This document shows positions 1-14,814 of a DNA stretch of 64,000 nt, piece after piece (the stretch's first letter is position 1; the number at the start of each line of letters is the position of its first letter). The translations under genes and the position numbers were made by a program. The notes below the pieces were generated by a model. The model searched no databases and was not told the origin of the DNA. It saw only the letters and a program-made list of their open reading frames with translations. The stretch comes from Zerene cesonia (lineage: Eukaryota > Arthropoda > Insecta > Lepidoptera > Pieridae), in assembly GCF_012273895.1 (NCBI RefSeq), contig NC_052119.1, positions 6,705,990 through 6,769,989 of the forward strand, given 5' to 3'.

Positions 1-3000
1 ACGTCTCTCTCAGATGCTCCGCTTTATTTCCCCTGCAACGTGTCGTCAACTCTTTAAGTAACTAAATTAGTATTCTTGATCGTGATACTAATTGACTGTC
101 ACTTTTAATTGGTGGCGCAGTATCCTTTTTAACACTAAACGGGATTCGTTGTTTAATATCACTTAATGTTGTAGAAATATCTGACACATGCGAAAACATA
201 AGAATTAAATACATGTATGGGAAGAAAAATATATTAAAATAAATTTTCATCTGTTAATTTTGTGTTTAGTTTGTTCACTAGTGAATAGAGATTTTAATAT
301 AAATTTGTATGTTGTTTTTATTCACATGCTTTTTTAGCTTCCCCTGTGCATATGTCGGTTTGTATGTAGCAAGTTTTGACTAGAGACTAGTCTGATTTAA
401 TTATATATATACACTTGCGAGGGATTGGTGACAATACAATATAAGACAAAATCATTTTATGAGTTTATCTTATTGTCCTGATTAGGATCACCAGGATGAA
501 ATAATTTCCTTACCTATATTCTGCAAAAGCGCAAGTGATACTATCGTTGATTTTATAATTAAAACGCGTCTTTTTTGCAATTTCGTTTGATAACGATGTA
601 TATTTTAATATTATATCATTGTTTAAACCAGCTATTTTAAGAACAAAGCAATAATAAAATATCCATTATTTACGACTGATTCCAACAAACACAAACATTT
701 ATGGTCGAGTAATAAACATAGATCTAAGCCTAAACACAATCCAACTATCGAGTAACAGAGTCTCCCTGCTTACATTTTTATACAAATAAATCAAGTGGTT
801 CCAATTTCAATAAAAATATGATAATTTTACAGTCACTTTCTGAAAGTGGTGTGATAAAATGATCGGAATAACCGTGTAAACTGTTTCCCTCATAATTCAT
901 AGTTGGAAAGAATTCTGTTATTACAAAAGTTGGAAAGTTCTTGTAGCGAAGCGGCACTCACGTCCTAAGCTCACAATGCTTTTACTTTACAAGGTTTTAA
1001 ACGTCGTGTTTTACCGTAATTTATTGTTGTTTTTACGTGACATTGACGTTACAAATTACTGTATATATACATTATACCGATAAAATTAAATCATAATTAT
1101 CATCGTTTCGTTTTCAAAAACAATGGCCAAAAATAACAATTTGTTAAGAAGTAAAATATAAATAAAATATCATCATCTATATAAAATTTGTTAATTGTTA
1201 AAATATTGTAAAATCTACAAATTTTATAATACGAAATAAGAAAAGCAACCAAGTTTAATTAAAACCACATATTTGAACACAATGAGGGTCAAACTGACCA
1301 CGACCCGGGAGCCGTGATCTTATCTTCCAATCTGTAGAGAGACTACCACGTCTCACATAAAACATAATGAAAACCCTTGTAGGTGGGGCCGGCCTGAAAA
1401 GATTTTCGGGACATAATGGATTGACGCCTGAAATGTTTCATGCAAATGTGATTTTATAACATTTTCACACTGTTTGCTGTTTATAATCTGTTAAGAGCTT
1501 TCAGAACTGACACATTGTTTATGCTGTATTTTTTAAATTATTGGAGATAATTAAAATTGTATAGCTTAAATTATAAGTAATATTTTCAGCAAAAATTTAA
1601 AATAACACAATTCAATAAATAATTCCTTACAGACGACTTCATCACAAACCTCATTTAAATGTCTACCGACACAAAATGTGTGCCGTTATAATTTTGTCAT
1701 AACTCTGTGTGAGCCATTTAATTAGAGCTGTCAAAACAGACCCGGGAGCTGGCGCGAACACGACGACATTATCAATTCCCGCCAAATATCATAAATGTTG
1801 CCTTCCGATATAATTAAATTTCCAATTGCCAGCATTTTTTCATGTTTACCGGTAATGTGGGAATTTTTAATTATTTTATATTATCATTTTCTATTAAATC
1901 TTTATTGTTCATCTTCTTTATTGAAAATTAAACTAATCACTTTACCAAATACTTTGCTTCCATTTCATTTTGTTTAAATATTATCAGTTTGTTACTCTCA
2001 GAATAAGAAATGAAATATAAAATATAAGCGCTATTAATATTTCTTAATGAAAACGCAGAAGCCCTTTGGCTAACACTCAGAAAAATAAAATATGTAGTAA
2101 AATATTGGCGAGGGTCCAAATTCCGTATAACGGCGAAAATGTAATAAGAAACGCCAAATGTCTATAATTCAGAGAGACCATTAAAATTCGGTTACGTCCG
2201 AGCTAGGGACGGCTATTACTTCGATGGACGTTAGAAAATATAATAACATATCATTATTTCTCCTTTTAATAATACATTCATTGGCCTACGTATAATATAT
2301 TGTCGCATTTACAAATTCTTCGCATCCGGTCAAGATATTGACCATTCCACATTAATAATATTTTGCCTATCTAAGAGGTCAGGGAAACTTCATATAAATT
2401 ATAAAGCGATTCCAATAATCCTCAGTTATTCTTATCCTTCTTTATTGAAACAGTTCTAATAAAATTTCACAAACTTATTAACTGTTATAATTAATAAGTG
2501 TGGTGATTTTATATGAATTCTCTTTAATACAAAGTCTGCGAAAATTTCTAATATGCACCGTTTATATATCAAAAAATGTAATAAGATCAAATCGAAATAT
2601 TTGAACTAACAAAATGTAAGTTTAAACTGTTCTTTATTAATCTCTTGACCTTAAAACGCATAAATAATTTCGAAGCAAATCACAACCCTCCTTATTCTAC
2701 ACGTATTTACCAATTCTATTAATCCTGATAATTAAAAAAAACTAGAAGAGCAGTAGGACTAAGTGTTCGAAAATGTAATTAAAATTAACACACAATACCA
2801 GATTAGTTATAATTGTAGCTTTAAACTAAACACAACTATGTCCACAGTAGCTCTGAACGTGATAGTCGTCTGAATATCAAAGCAAAATTTAGTTCTGCTT
2901 TGTTGAAACTTCTGCGCCAACGTTACACTCTAACCCTATATTATCCTAAACACTTGTTAGTTTTACTTGGACGGCTTGAAGTTTAAAATATAACACAATT

Positions 3001-5638
3001 TTCTATATGTTTAAAGATAAAAATTGGAAGTCCAACAGACTGTATTTCTAGAGCATAAATTTGATTTACTTCAAAAAGTATTAGGTATGTTGTAGTTTTA
3101 TTCGACACAGTTCATCTAATCACTTAATTTTATTATTGGTTATTTACTGTAAGGGATTGAAATGCAAAGTTAGAATTATATGATGTATTTATAACCATAA
3201 GCAGTTTAATACATGTAAATTACAATTAAATATCAAATTGTAGAGATAGCATTCCGGTAGCGCAAATCGATCCTTAATCTACAAACCTGAATACGCATAT
3301 GCCTGAGACATTAATCTTTAAAGTGATTTATGACGCTTAACAGCTCTGAATATTAATTGCTCTGTATTTGATTGTGAACAATAGGTATCTATGTTACGGT
3401 CAACGTGATAAAACCAGTAATTTTTAAACCTGTACACTGTATTTAGTACATTAGTATGCATTCCATTACTTAGTCAATAACTGTGTTCAGTTGGAAATTT
3501 TCTGATTAATAAACCTTGTGAGCGGAGACTAAAACTTAGATACACAAGCTTTTACACATAAATCTGTATGATAGAGAAATCTGTTATTGTTAAAAACAAT
3601 GGTAATAAAATAACATAAAAAAATGGCATTAATTTTGAACATTGGATTAAAAATTTAGCTGCGACGAACACCTTTTTCGCAGCTAAAAAAGACTTTGGGC
3701 AAGGTACAAGAGATATGTAGTCTTTCCACTAGCAACATTTTGTGACACCCTGATGATGTTCCCAATCCTTAATATATCTACAATTTACACATAAACTACG
3801 CTTAAGCAAGCTCTTAAATATAGTTCGGTGTTTATTCAAGAGCTTTTCTTCACAATCAAAATAGGCATTTAACACGATACGTCATCACGTTCACGTTGTT
3901 TATCAATTAAATATAATGAGTTTTACGGTTATTATGAATAATAAAAAAATATAAAATATTAACCGTAACCATATATACACCATATTATAGCCTCGCTCAT
4001 CGGCGTCGCGTATTGTTCCTACAGCGTTTCGTTTCACGGCTAAAACGCGACGAATCGAACTAAATGTTGAACCGAACTCTGGAATTTATACAAATATTTG
4101 GATAATTGATGACGAAAGGATTTATCTTCGTGTCTGTTGTACACAATTTATGATTTACCACGTTCCGTTTAGTAATAATTGCTTGGAGTTGTGGAGGTTT
4201 CTTTCATGTGAAATTTATCACTTAGTCCTCTTAGTATCCAATTTGTACAGGATCATGTACGAAACTGTTAGATTTATTTGACGGCGTACAGTTTGGGATA
4301 CATTTGTAATAGCATTATTTATCATTCTAAGTTCAGTTGAAGAACTTTGAATGTATACTTTGATACATTTAATTAGGGTTCCTTCAATTGAATAGCCTTA
4401 CGCTTTATCTACATCTCTTATTTGTATTGTGAAAAAAACTTGCCTAAGCTGAGTCCGTTATTGCAAAAATTGTTTGTTAACCTTTTTCTATCTTTAAAAT
4501 ATCCAAACTGCATTTTTAATTATGTCGCTAATATTAACTCGAAATAACAAATCAATAATCCTGTTCCTATTTCTCACTGTTTGTAAACTTAAACTAACGT
4601 ATTATGTTCATAAAAGACTTGACTAAACGATTAAACAAGTCATTGTCCTCATAATAGACGTTGGATGTTATGACTAAGCACTTTTTATCCGAGGTATTAC
4701 TGTGATGCAATTTAAAAGACACCGTTGAACCGACAGCGTAAGATCCGACTATATATTTATTAATGCATATTTAACATTACGGGTGAATTTTTATAATGCT
4801 ATAAATTATAGTTGACTCCTAAGTAAAACAAATGCTAGCTTGTCAATATATCTGAGAGCTAAGAGATAGCACTAATTGAGCATGTAATATGAGTAAATAC
4901 ACCTTAAAATTTTAAAGGATATTTTTTGCTTATAACGCTTACCTTATCTTTATTATATTGTAGTGAAAGGTCTGAATTGCTGTTTAATCATATACTTTTT
5001 TGGTTATCCAGTACTGCAGCCACTAAAATTGCAATGGTGGTAGATTCCATAATATTTCTTAAAATATGCGTTAAAATATGTATATCAAAGGAAAAATATA
5101 TAAATCCTTTTGCAGAATAAATAGGCATATGAAAATTGTAAACGCAAACAAAGATTATTATTTTATTTAACTAGCCTTAAACATTTTATGCAAATCTTAC
5201 GGGTGCATATATCGTAAAAAAACATTAACCCTAATTCTAGCGCTATAAAAATAAATATTATACGATAATAAACACTTTATTACTCTTGAACGTTCTATTT
5301 TCAAATAACTAATAGCGAAGTATACACATGAACAATTCATACACGTCGTAGCCCGGATATTTTTTAATATTTCTATTTATATTAAGAACAAACAATTCCT
5401 TTACTAAATGGACCAGTCATTTTATGATGAGGAGTGAAAGAATTTAACACAACAAGGATTTAATACTTTGCGAAACGCACACCGCTTACAATCCTTTTCT
5501 GTGTGTTTCGTCTTCCTATATAACCTAAATATGTGCATCGTACAATGTAGAACAATTCATAAAATCACAATTGTATCTTAAACAACATAAGATATAACAT
5601 AAGATAACATAGGAAATAACCTTCATTTATTTTTATGT
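1..5638. other. intergenic, no gene seen
   Basis: AT-rich sequence. The open frames here are short (about 60 codons), low-complexity and without homology that I recognise. I see no RNA gene, no clear transposon end and no coding-like exon flanked by splice sites. Confidence 0.6.
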
Positions 5639-5850
5639 TGGTGCGGGGAACTGAGTTGGTAGTTCACCTGATGGTAAGGGATCACCACCGTCCATGAAAA
5701 TTTGCAGTAGTAAGGCCTTTGCGTTACCCGATTTTAAATGGAAAGGGATAAGGAAAGAAATGACAACGGGAATAAAAGAAGGGACTCGGAAGGGTTAGGT
5801 ACGTCCGGATCCCCTTGCTACCATTTCACGCCGATTAACTGTGGAGGTGT
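5639..5850 (+). repeat. interspersed repeat of the lepidopteran 'CACCTGATGGTAAG' type
   Basis: A GC-richer island containing 'TTCACCTGATGGTAAGGGAT', then CACC-rich and purine-rich blocks. The core resembles a very common lepidopteran dispersed repeat whose consensus includes 'ACCTGATGGTAAG..TCACC'. Related fragments in this window lie at 18895-18965 and, in the opposite orientation, at 50960-51250. I cannot define its ends. Confidence 0.5.
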
Positions 5851-8800
5851 GTTATATTTAATTTAATGTGTTTATCTGTAATAATGTTATTCATTAATTA
5901 AAACCCTCAATCGGTATAAGAACTATATAACAAAACACACAAGACAATACTGACCATAAACTGATCAATAAATCACACTAATTATCCATTCTATAAATAA
6001 TAGGCAATGCGCGCTAATTGTTCGCAATATCTATCCTCCCTTCGCTCATCAATAGTGAGACCAATTAATATCAATCTGGTTAGCACAGCGTTAACGTTAA
6101 ACCGCTCAAAAGCGTCTAAATAGATATTCCTTCAATATATCTGTTGACTCCGCTAATACATCTAGCCCGCAATATTAAAAGTAGCGGTCTCGGCGTCGAG
6201 ACGGTTCGAACTCAAATTACGTTACACCGCAATACGTTTAGTATGAATCACCTGTCATTTACCAGCGGCTAACGAAATTAACACTCATTCAAAGCATAAG
6301 TTAGTGTCGAACATTTGACATTCAATTTTCTCGGCAATGTATTGAAGGGCCGAGAGCTATTTCCTTATAACTCATGCGAACTTTGAAAGTTTTATTAAAC
6401 TGTGCGGCCATTTTATTTATGTTTCCAGTAAATTATTAATACTTCTTCGATTTATGCAAAAAGGAATAATCAACTCTACCTGGGATTTTAATGATTTCCC
6501 CGCTTATACTCTCTTCGAATTTTTAATGCATCATAAAATTATTTGAAAATGGTTTTTAGTATATTACGATGAATCGGGATAATTTATCGAGATTTTCATG
6601 TTGAAGTTATTTATATGTTCCAACTCATATTTTTTATCACATATTTTTCGTAAATAATGACAATTACATTTTATGCCGTGTGCGTAGTCACTTTAGCAAA
6701 AGGTATCTTTATATGCAAATAAATTAAGTATTAAGTATAAAAACAGTCTCAACTCTTGAACTAACGCATCAGATTATTCCACAAAACTGTACAATGGCAG
6801 CCCAACTGAGCCTATAAATCTAGTGCATATTTACACTTATAATATCCACGTCGCACTTCAACTTATAAATTAAACATTGGCACAACAAAGTCGGCACGAT
6901 TTGCGATTGACGTTCTACTCGACCCAGTTTACAGTAACGAGTCTGGAATAAGAGCCAGGTGCAAACCAGTCGGGGAAATTTAACCTTTAGCTGTCAAATG
7001 ACCTGATTTATACGAGGAAATTGGAGTCAATCATATTGACACCGATACCTTCTTCGCCTTGTTTTTGGTCAAATCATTCTTGGAACTATATTAATTAGCA
7101 AAGTTGGAGAATTTGGGTAATAAACTTATTTAATACTAGCGTTTCATACAACAATGCAAAAGTTTCCTCTTTATAATATTATTATCGAAAATTAAATATA
7201 ATAAATTATTGTTATACTTGTTGTGCATATTAGTACTTATATTTAATATCTATGGTCGAACGTAAAATCTAATATAGGCCATTTAATATTGTCATTTAAT
7301 ATAACATACAAATTACAAATAAGGACATAAGTCGAATGTACTCAATATTAAAAACAATCAGGCAGTTACATTTAACAGTTATATATCTTTCCCTGGTGCA
7401 AAGAGCAAAAAAGCAATTTCACAAATTAACAGTCAAATAAATAAAAGTACAAATAAATAGCCGAATTACGTTCCAATATCGAAAGCAAATAAGTTGCCAT
7501 ACATGTTCCAGTATTTACCTTCGCTACTGGCTGACTGAGAGGTCGATACTCGATTGAATGTGGGAAGACCACTGTTTCAACATGAGTATCATCCTACACT
7601 TAATCCCATGGACATGTAACGAATATGAAAGTCTGAGTCATAACTCGCATTTAGTTTCCTGAATATTAATATTTGCCAGAACCATTCTTCTTAATCACTT
7701 ACTATTTATTTTTGGCAATAATTGACATTCCCGGCCAACTCGAGGGACCACACTAATGGTATTATTCCCATTTTCCCTGTGTTCATCATCATTACCTTAA
7801 AAGGTATTCTTATATTAGATCCTGATACTTGATGACTCCTATGATTACGCGGAACATGAAATTTGTATAGACAAAATCTAGTACTACGTAGATAAATAAT
7901 GAACACATCAAATTAATCAAGAACCAATTTATTAGAAGTGCTAACGATACCGTAATCTTCAAATAAGAACTAAACACCAAATGGAAATTAATTAAAGTCA
8001 ATTAAAACTCGCCCAATACCATAAGATAAATAGCATCGGTTATAAATGGATAAGCAATAAAACACAATGGAGTTAAATCTGTGGTCAGACTACACGCATA
8101 GCACTGTGCAGACCAGTTTAATTATACACGGGGTTCTTAACAGGTATCGACAGATCTGTTTCTCCGAACTAAATTGCTGGCCACAGATATTAAATCTTGG
8201 CACAGGCTTTAGTGGTATTTGCTGAAATATATGCGATAGTCTTTAGATCGGTAGATTAAGTGGGGACGTTAAATTCTCTTTAAGCACCTTTCCTCCATTG
8301 GCTTGAACTGTGGTTTAAATACGTAACTCGCAAATAGTAGTGTTTTTATGCAGACATTTATTATAGTTTGACCTTTTTTGTTAAGACGTCGAAAATTGTA
8401 ATAAAACTCATTAATATGTCATTTAAAATGTGGTACAATTACTGATACATGTACAGGATATTATGGAAGTTCTTAATATGAGAAAGAGGTTTAAATCCCA
8501 GAAAATTGCAAACAAATAGCAGCATGGGATATATAATAATCAATGTTCTAGATTTCTTCACAGAGCAGATTTTGGAGAGTAGAAAGGCATGTGTGGACAT
8601 CTTTATAACATAAGATAGATATGGAATAACAGAGATAGAGACCTTGCTTAATGTCAAAGCATTACTGAAGTTAACAACTAGATAATATTAACACAGTTAT
8701 AACTATCATCTCAGAAATACTCTAGCTACATATTATAATAATTTCATCGAGTTCTATCTGTGTTAAGGAGCGCCATCAACATAAATATATTCATAATAAA

Positions 8801-10192
8801 ATTTTGCCCCATTTCTTATAAGCTACCAAACCTTTGATGATTTTGATGAACCCATTTCCATGTTTCTTTGTTATGAAACCCAAGTACAAAATTATATGTG
8901 ATAGATTGGAGATCTTAAATATTATATACACGAGTTGAATCCTTTACAGTTCAAGACGGAACATATGAATTCTTCCATTCTAATAGCTAGAAGAATAAAT
9001 CAGCCACCAATCTAGTTCCATGAATAAAAATGAATTTGTCTCGTCTAATTGGTGTGCTCTTGTACCTTGAGAGCGGCTGCAGTGCAATTGCACTTCTCGC
9101 CAGCTCGATAGCTCTTGAAGCAAGAATGACTCCTTCGTGCCAAATTGGCCAAGATATCTTATATTAAATTGAACACAACGTTGTGTGGTGTTCGTGAAAT
9201 TGTTAGCAGATGACTTTTCTGTTTTATTTACTCAATGTCTTTTGTGATTGAACTGAATGTTCGTAATGGAATTATCAGTTTCATTTTTAGTAGGATTAAA
9301 CTAAACCGTATATTGAGATGTGTTTATTCAGAGAGCCTTCTATAGTATTAGTATTATATAAATAAATAAAAAAAATCGTTTATTTAGCAAATATAGTAAA
9401 TATAAGTCCGTCGAATGTTCTCGGTTAAAATCCACAGGACTTTTCTTTGGTATAAATATTATTTTAAATATTTTTGATAAATTAATATGATTTTAAAAGA
9501 AAAACTAGAAAGATTCTTGCTGGCTCTTCCTAGAAGTCTATTCGAATGATGCTAGAGCATATATTACATAGGTATTTGCAGAAACATCTGCATAAAATTT
9601 AGAAGAACTGAAAAAAAGTCTTGAAGCCTTCGTCATATGAATTCCATTTCGGTTAAACTTTTCATATCGCAAACAAACTTTGACATTTATAACCTCACTT
9701 TTGTCATAAAGTTGTATTTTATTTTCTTCCTTCATTATTATTTAGCATGTGCTTGTGAATTGTACAAAATAATGAGGAACTTCAAAAATACGAAGCTCAA
9801 AAAGACGGGAAGTGCAAATCGTTGTCGATAATTTTACAAAGATCATTTTAGATATATTGTCACTTCAACAGCTGTACACAATAGAGTACCACAGTGCGAA
9901 GGCATGTAGTATAATGTATAAGTATTTAGTATGTAGAAGTTTACAGCACGTTCAATTTACTCGCTGCATACCAGTAGTCATTCTTAATGATACTCGCATT
10001 ACGTGTATCCAGTTCACACCGTTATAAACATCTACCTACTACACCTCTGTGTACATTTGAACGCTTGCAGTGTACCTACATTATAATTTGTTTCGTATAT
10101 TTCTAAAGAAATATTATTCTAAGATGGCATTGATCGATACTGGCCTACACATTCTCACCTGCGTGTCAAAAATTTATTTAAAATAAAGGAAT
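5851..10192. other. intergenic, no gene seen
   Basis: AT-rich sequence with only short random open frames. No gene or defined repeat boundary recognised. Confidence 0.55.
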
Positions 10193-10285
10193 TTGAGTCT
10201 CCCAGTCGGGTCAAATAATGTAATGAATAAATCGCGTTTAAAATCCCTTAAAAAGTGTTTCATTTCTAAATACATTAAAAGAAAA
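10193..10285 (+). repeat. dispersed repeat fragment sharing a block with 43500-43600
   Basis: Contains 'AATGAATAAATCGCGTTTAA' followed by 'AATCCCTTAAAAAGTGTTT..ATTTCTAAAT'. The copy at 43512-43600 has the same order with few changes. The shared segment of about 65 bases is too long and too GC-structured to be chance in this AT-rich background. The parent element is unknown to me; the block resembles a common lepidopteran 3'-end repeat. Confidence 0.55.
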
Positions 10286-10835
10286 TACATTAATGTATCT
10301 TGGCAATATCTTGAGAGAATATAAAAACACCTATGAGAATTTCATTAATAACTCCACCATACGAAATATTGGCATTATGGAAGTTTATCCCCTATAATTT
10401 CTTATTTCATCCTTCTTACTATAAAAAACTGCTTCTCCGAAACTAAATTTCGAGTCAACGATTTCGATGTCATGTTATAATACGATGCGTCATCATTGAA
10501 TGAAATCAAACTTAGTTACGTTACCGTATAAAAACTCAATAGAGTAGAAAGCTTGCCGTTTTTTTCTCCTGTGAAATGTGTAACTCATAGATAGTACTAA
10601 AGCGATACTCTGTAGCATCCATTTAGTCTGGAACGTTCTCATTCGGTGCGGTCCTTGCCCCGGTGCGCTAATTAGTTGCGTTTAGAGATACATCTTCCAC
10701 TGACCCATATACCTTATCTCCACGATTACATAATTTCGCATTCTGTGTACTTTCATTGGAATTTCCTGTTCGTAACATGCAACCGTATAGTGAGGCTTTT
10801 GTTAAACTTTACTTTGTGTATGTTTTTGACTGTTA

Positions 10836-10985
10836 TCGCACTAATATTATAAATCTGAAAGTTTGTTTGTTTAGATGTTTGTTTTTTCAATCACGCTGAA
10901 ACTACTGAACGGATTTTGATGACATTTGGTATACAGACAGTTTGGTATGAGTTGTTGGGTATGACTATTTTAGTCACGGGTCTCT
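10836..10985 (+). mobile_element. Helitron-like fragment, 3' truncated
   Basis: Begins with the motif '(A)CTAATATTATAAATCTGAAAG' and continues through 'CTGAAACTACTGAACGGATT', the conserved left half of the TC...CTAG family seen complete at 32350-32550 and 42780-42969. The CTAG end is absent. Confidence 0.6.
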
Positions 10986-13900
10986 ATCTGAATTAATTAT
11001 AATATTTTCATATGTATCTACGACTTACTTAAATGTATGATACATTAAATGTACTACGTCAGAAATTAATTGTAATATTTAACATGAGATTTATAATATC
11101 AATATTTTTCTTTTAAAGCGTCTTATTATTAAAATTTAAACGAGTCGTTTTCAGCATATTTGTATTGAGCCAGATAGTTCGTTACACGCATATTGATCAC
11201 ACAAACACAAACGCTCCCACTTTATCACAATGCTCGATGACCATTAAATTGTTAAATGCTTTACTAAGGCCAAAATGGCTTAATACAACACGCAAAAAGC
11301 CCCCAAAACCTTTTCGTTTTCCGCATTCTCACAATTTTGCTTACGTTTTTCCATCTACTTTCACCACGTTTTTGCGGTGTACCATTCCTTCAAATTAATA
11401 ATAATTCCGTCCTTTTGACCCTTGAGTTGTTAGTGTTACATAAAAGTATAAAAGATTCCAATATGTCAGCTATCCACAGTAAATGCCACAAGACAGATTG
11501 GAAATCAGTAAAAAGATTTCATATCCTATCCTTTTAGAACCCTAATAAATAGATATGTCATACATCGTACGAATAAACATAAATCGTATGAAAATGAAAC
11601 AGCGTTCGCATCGAAACTGAAGTGGTACCAAAGGGCCCTCGTAAATAAGGGATCTGTACACCTGTCCTCGGAAAATCTCAGAATATTACTCCATCTGTTT
11701 ACTTCGTATTGAAAACAAAGGTCACGATGGTATTGATTTTGGTACTGGTTACGAGGTTGGTCTGAATATGTCAATAGGAACTGTTGCGAATGCCGCAGCT
11801 TGGACTAAAATCTCTTTGAACTAAAGTCTACACTTTTGCAAAACTATAAGAAAACCCTGTATCATTTAAAATCCATACTAGATAATGAAACTTATTACAT
11901 ATTATGGATGTATTTTTTTAATGCGAGTATTTTAATGATCTTATAAAAAATTGTAAATCTACAAATTACATACAAAAATAATATAACTAAATGTAATATT
12001 AACTCTAAAAACGACTTTGTCTAACGAAGACTCGTTAAATACATCCGGCCTTCGCAGACACAAGTTGATCTGTTCTAAGTAAGTTTTATTGTTGTTCAGC
12101 GAAACCAAATAAGAGCAGATATTATTTAGATTACTTACGTACCTACATGTAATACTCAGGTTGCACCAATGCCTTTCAAATAAATATGATTTCAAGATGC
12201 ATTCTAAAACGACATCATCTGTAATTGAAAATCGCAAACTCTTTTAATTTTTTATAACGTTCTACGTAGAATATGAAAACTGATGAGGTAGATGACTGAT
12301 AAGAATTGAAAACGTGCCAAGATTGCACGTGAATGAAAGTCTATAAAGCGTTTTTGCGAGTTACCAACTTTTAGAATATTATTCGTACAAAATTTATGGG
12401 AGTTTTTTTCGTTGGAGGAAAATTGTTAGTTCCAAATTGTTTTGTTCAAACAATGGGAAACACCTGAAAATTGGTGACAGAGGTGATTGTTTTGTTAAAC
12501 GTGTTTATATACCTGCATTACCTACAGTCTACACTCTACACTGTTACATTTGTGTGGAATTAGTGATAATATGTGCCTACAATCTATAGCAAATGTAGAA
12601 AGCACATTATTGTAACTTTGGTATCGCTTTACTATCGATTAAGGTTATAACTGTTACTAAACTCAATATTGTAATTGTTTGGTTATGATCTATAAGAGTT
12701 ATATAAAACAAATTTAGTTATCGTATCATTTCCGAAACCACAGACTATATTCAAGCAAGCATTGGTCGCATGCTCGCCACCCACGTAACAAAGAATATCA
12801 TAGTCATATCACATACAATGGTGATTACCATTCACACCCCGCACGCGACAGTACGAAAAGACGAAGTCAAAATGCGTGTTTGAACAATAATAAATCGTTC
12901 AATAGCACGTGCTATAACGGTTTAGGAAATTGATATGCTCCTTGCCAATAATGGCATAATCCCTCGTTAATATTCTGCTCTGTGCTAAGCTGCAGTGGTT
13001 GTTGGTAGGCCTAACCTATAACCATTGTTAAAATAGCGTTCTATTAAAACAAAGATAAACAGAATTAGTATGGGTTCTCTGTAATATTTATCACGTCCTG
13101 TTTCAGGAATATGCATATATATAACATTGAATAAACATACTTTCAAAGCAATTCCATTAAGTAATATTGTTAACAAAAGTCCTACAAAAATTTCAGCTAC
13201 ATCAATCATTTAGCTCAAAAATCAACCTAACGAATACAATCAATAGTCACTTTCGTGAGGTAATCTATTATTATCAACATAAAGCAATCACCAAGTGTTA
13301 CCAGCAACATTTCATATGAATTAATAAAGACACTTTCTTGGGACAGATGACGTAAGCTGCAACAATAGTGAATAATGTTCCGTTCATTCTAACAATGTTA
13401 ATACAACGCACGCCTAAGACACGCGCCACCGACATCCTACTTATCGCTACTGGACCGAATGTTTTGTTTTAAGTTGAATACAAAGCCGTTTCTATTTTCA
13501 TTCTTCAGTCGAGTAACTGTAACTGTTTTGAGAAAAATATAAGCGGTAGTAATTAACAATCAACATAACAAAGTAAGACTACTATATTTAATAAAACCTA
13601 TTGATTGTACTAAAAAGGCAAATGTTCCTTAAAAAAAATCGTACAAAAAATTATTTGGAAATATTTTCTATGTTTTGCTTTCTTAATATCCTTATCTATT
13701 GTTGTATGCATTTTACCGAATTTTACATTGTATATTATATGTAATATTTTCATTTTACTTTTTCAATGAATTTCGTATACTATTAGAAATGATACATAAA
13801 AATTTCTAAGATAACTTCAACGACCCTGCAATGGGCGTGTTGTAAACAGTAACACGAATAGTCCATATAATTAATTATAAACAAACTAGCTATTTTGTTT

Positions 13901-14506
13901 CTGTTTATTCGCATAAAACAAAGCACACTTGACATTATATTAGAAAAAAAAACATATTTAAATTACTTCATATCTTAAAAAATCCTCATATGGCTAGCTA
14001 TAACTTACGAAATTATCAGCCATAACTAAAAAGCATAACGATTTGAACAGTCGTAATTTTTAACACATGTAACACCAATAAACGCATACAATAGACGAGA
14101 CATTTCAGTAGCCATAAAACACTCCCTACTGTTTTATAGCACGAATGACTAATAAAGTTTATATCTGTAATCAATGTTAATGCAGATTTTACTTCTTTAT
14201 ATAACATCGTGTTATTATTCAAACTTCCGTGTTAGATCTATGAGAACAATGTGAAACTTTTTGTTAAATTGACACGTGACGTAGGTAGAGTCGTAGAACT
14301 ATCTCTAAAGTTGAAAAAGGTTCTGAATTCTAAAATTTGGCATTAGTTTTGTTATTTGCTACACATGTGTTTTCTTAAGATTACAAATATAACGAACGAT
14401 GTATTACATAAGACAGATAATAAAGTATTTGCTTATATGCGAAATGTATCTATAAATATATATGCTTTATTATTTGTATAAATGCGAAATAAATATAAAA
14501 AAAAAA
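10986..14506. other. intergenic, no gene seen
   Basis: AT-rich, short open frames only. Nothing coding-like with splice sites was recognised. Confidence 0.55.
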
Positions 14507-14814
14507 GCAGTGGTGGCTCAGTGGTGAGGACCTCGGACTTCAAAATCGATAAGTCGGGGTTCGAGACCGGGCGAGCGCGCAGGAAATAAATTGATTTTCA
14601 ATTTATCTGCGCATGTAGATAACATCACCACTGCTTAAACGGTGAAGGAAAACATCGTGAGGAAACCGGCATGTCCAAGAATTAAAAGTTCGACGGCATG
14701 TGACATCTGCCAACCCGCACTTGGCCAGCGTGATGGATTATGGCCTGAACCCTCATAGGAGGCCTGTGTCCCAGCAGTGGGAACTTATATGGGCTGATGA
14801 TGATGATGATGATG
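14507..14814 (+). mobile_element. tRNA-derived SINE, full length, (TGA)n tail
   Basis: The head has a perfect RNA polymerase III A box (TGGCTCAGTGG near 14514) and a B box (GGTTCGAGACC near 14559). The body includes 'GGTGAAGGAAAACATCGTGA'. The tail is 'GGAGGCCTGTGTCCCAGCAG' followed by ATGGGC(TGA)n. An 8-base direct repeat AAATATAA flanks the unit (just before the A-run at the 5' side and just after the tail), consistent with a target-site duplication. A 5'-truncated copy lies at 41779-42016 and an eroded one at 52855-53030. Confidence 0.85.

Noticed and set aside
9637..10027. Two overlapping 60-70 codon frames
   Set aside because: AT-rich, no recognisable domains, no splice context; expected by chance at this length.
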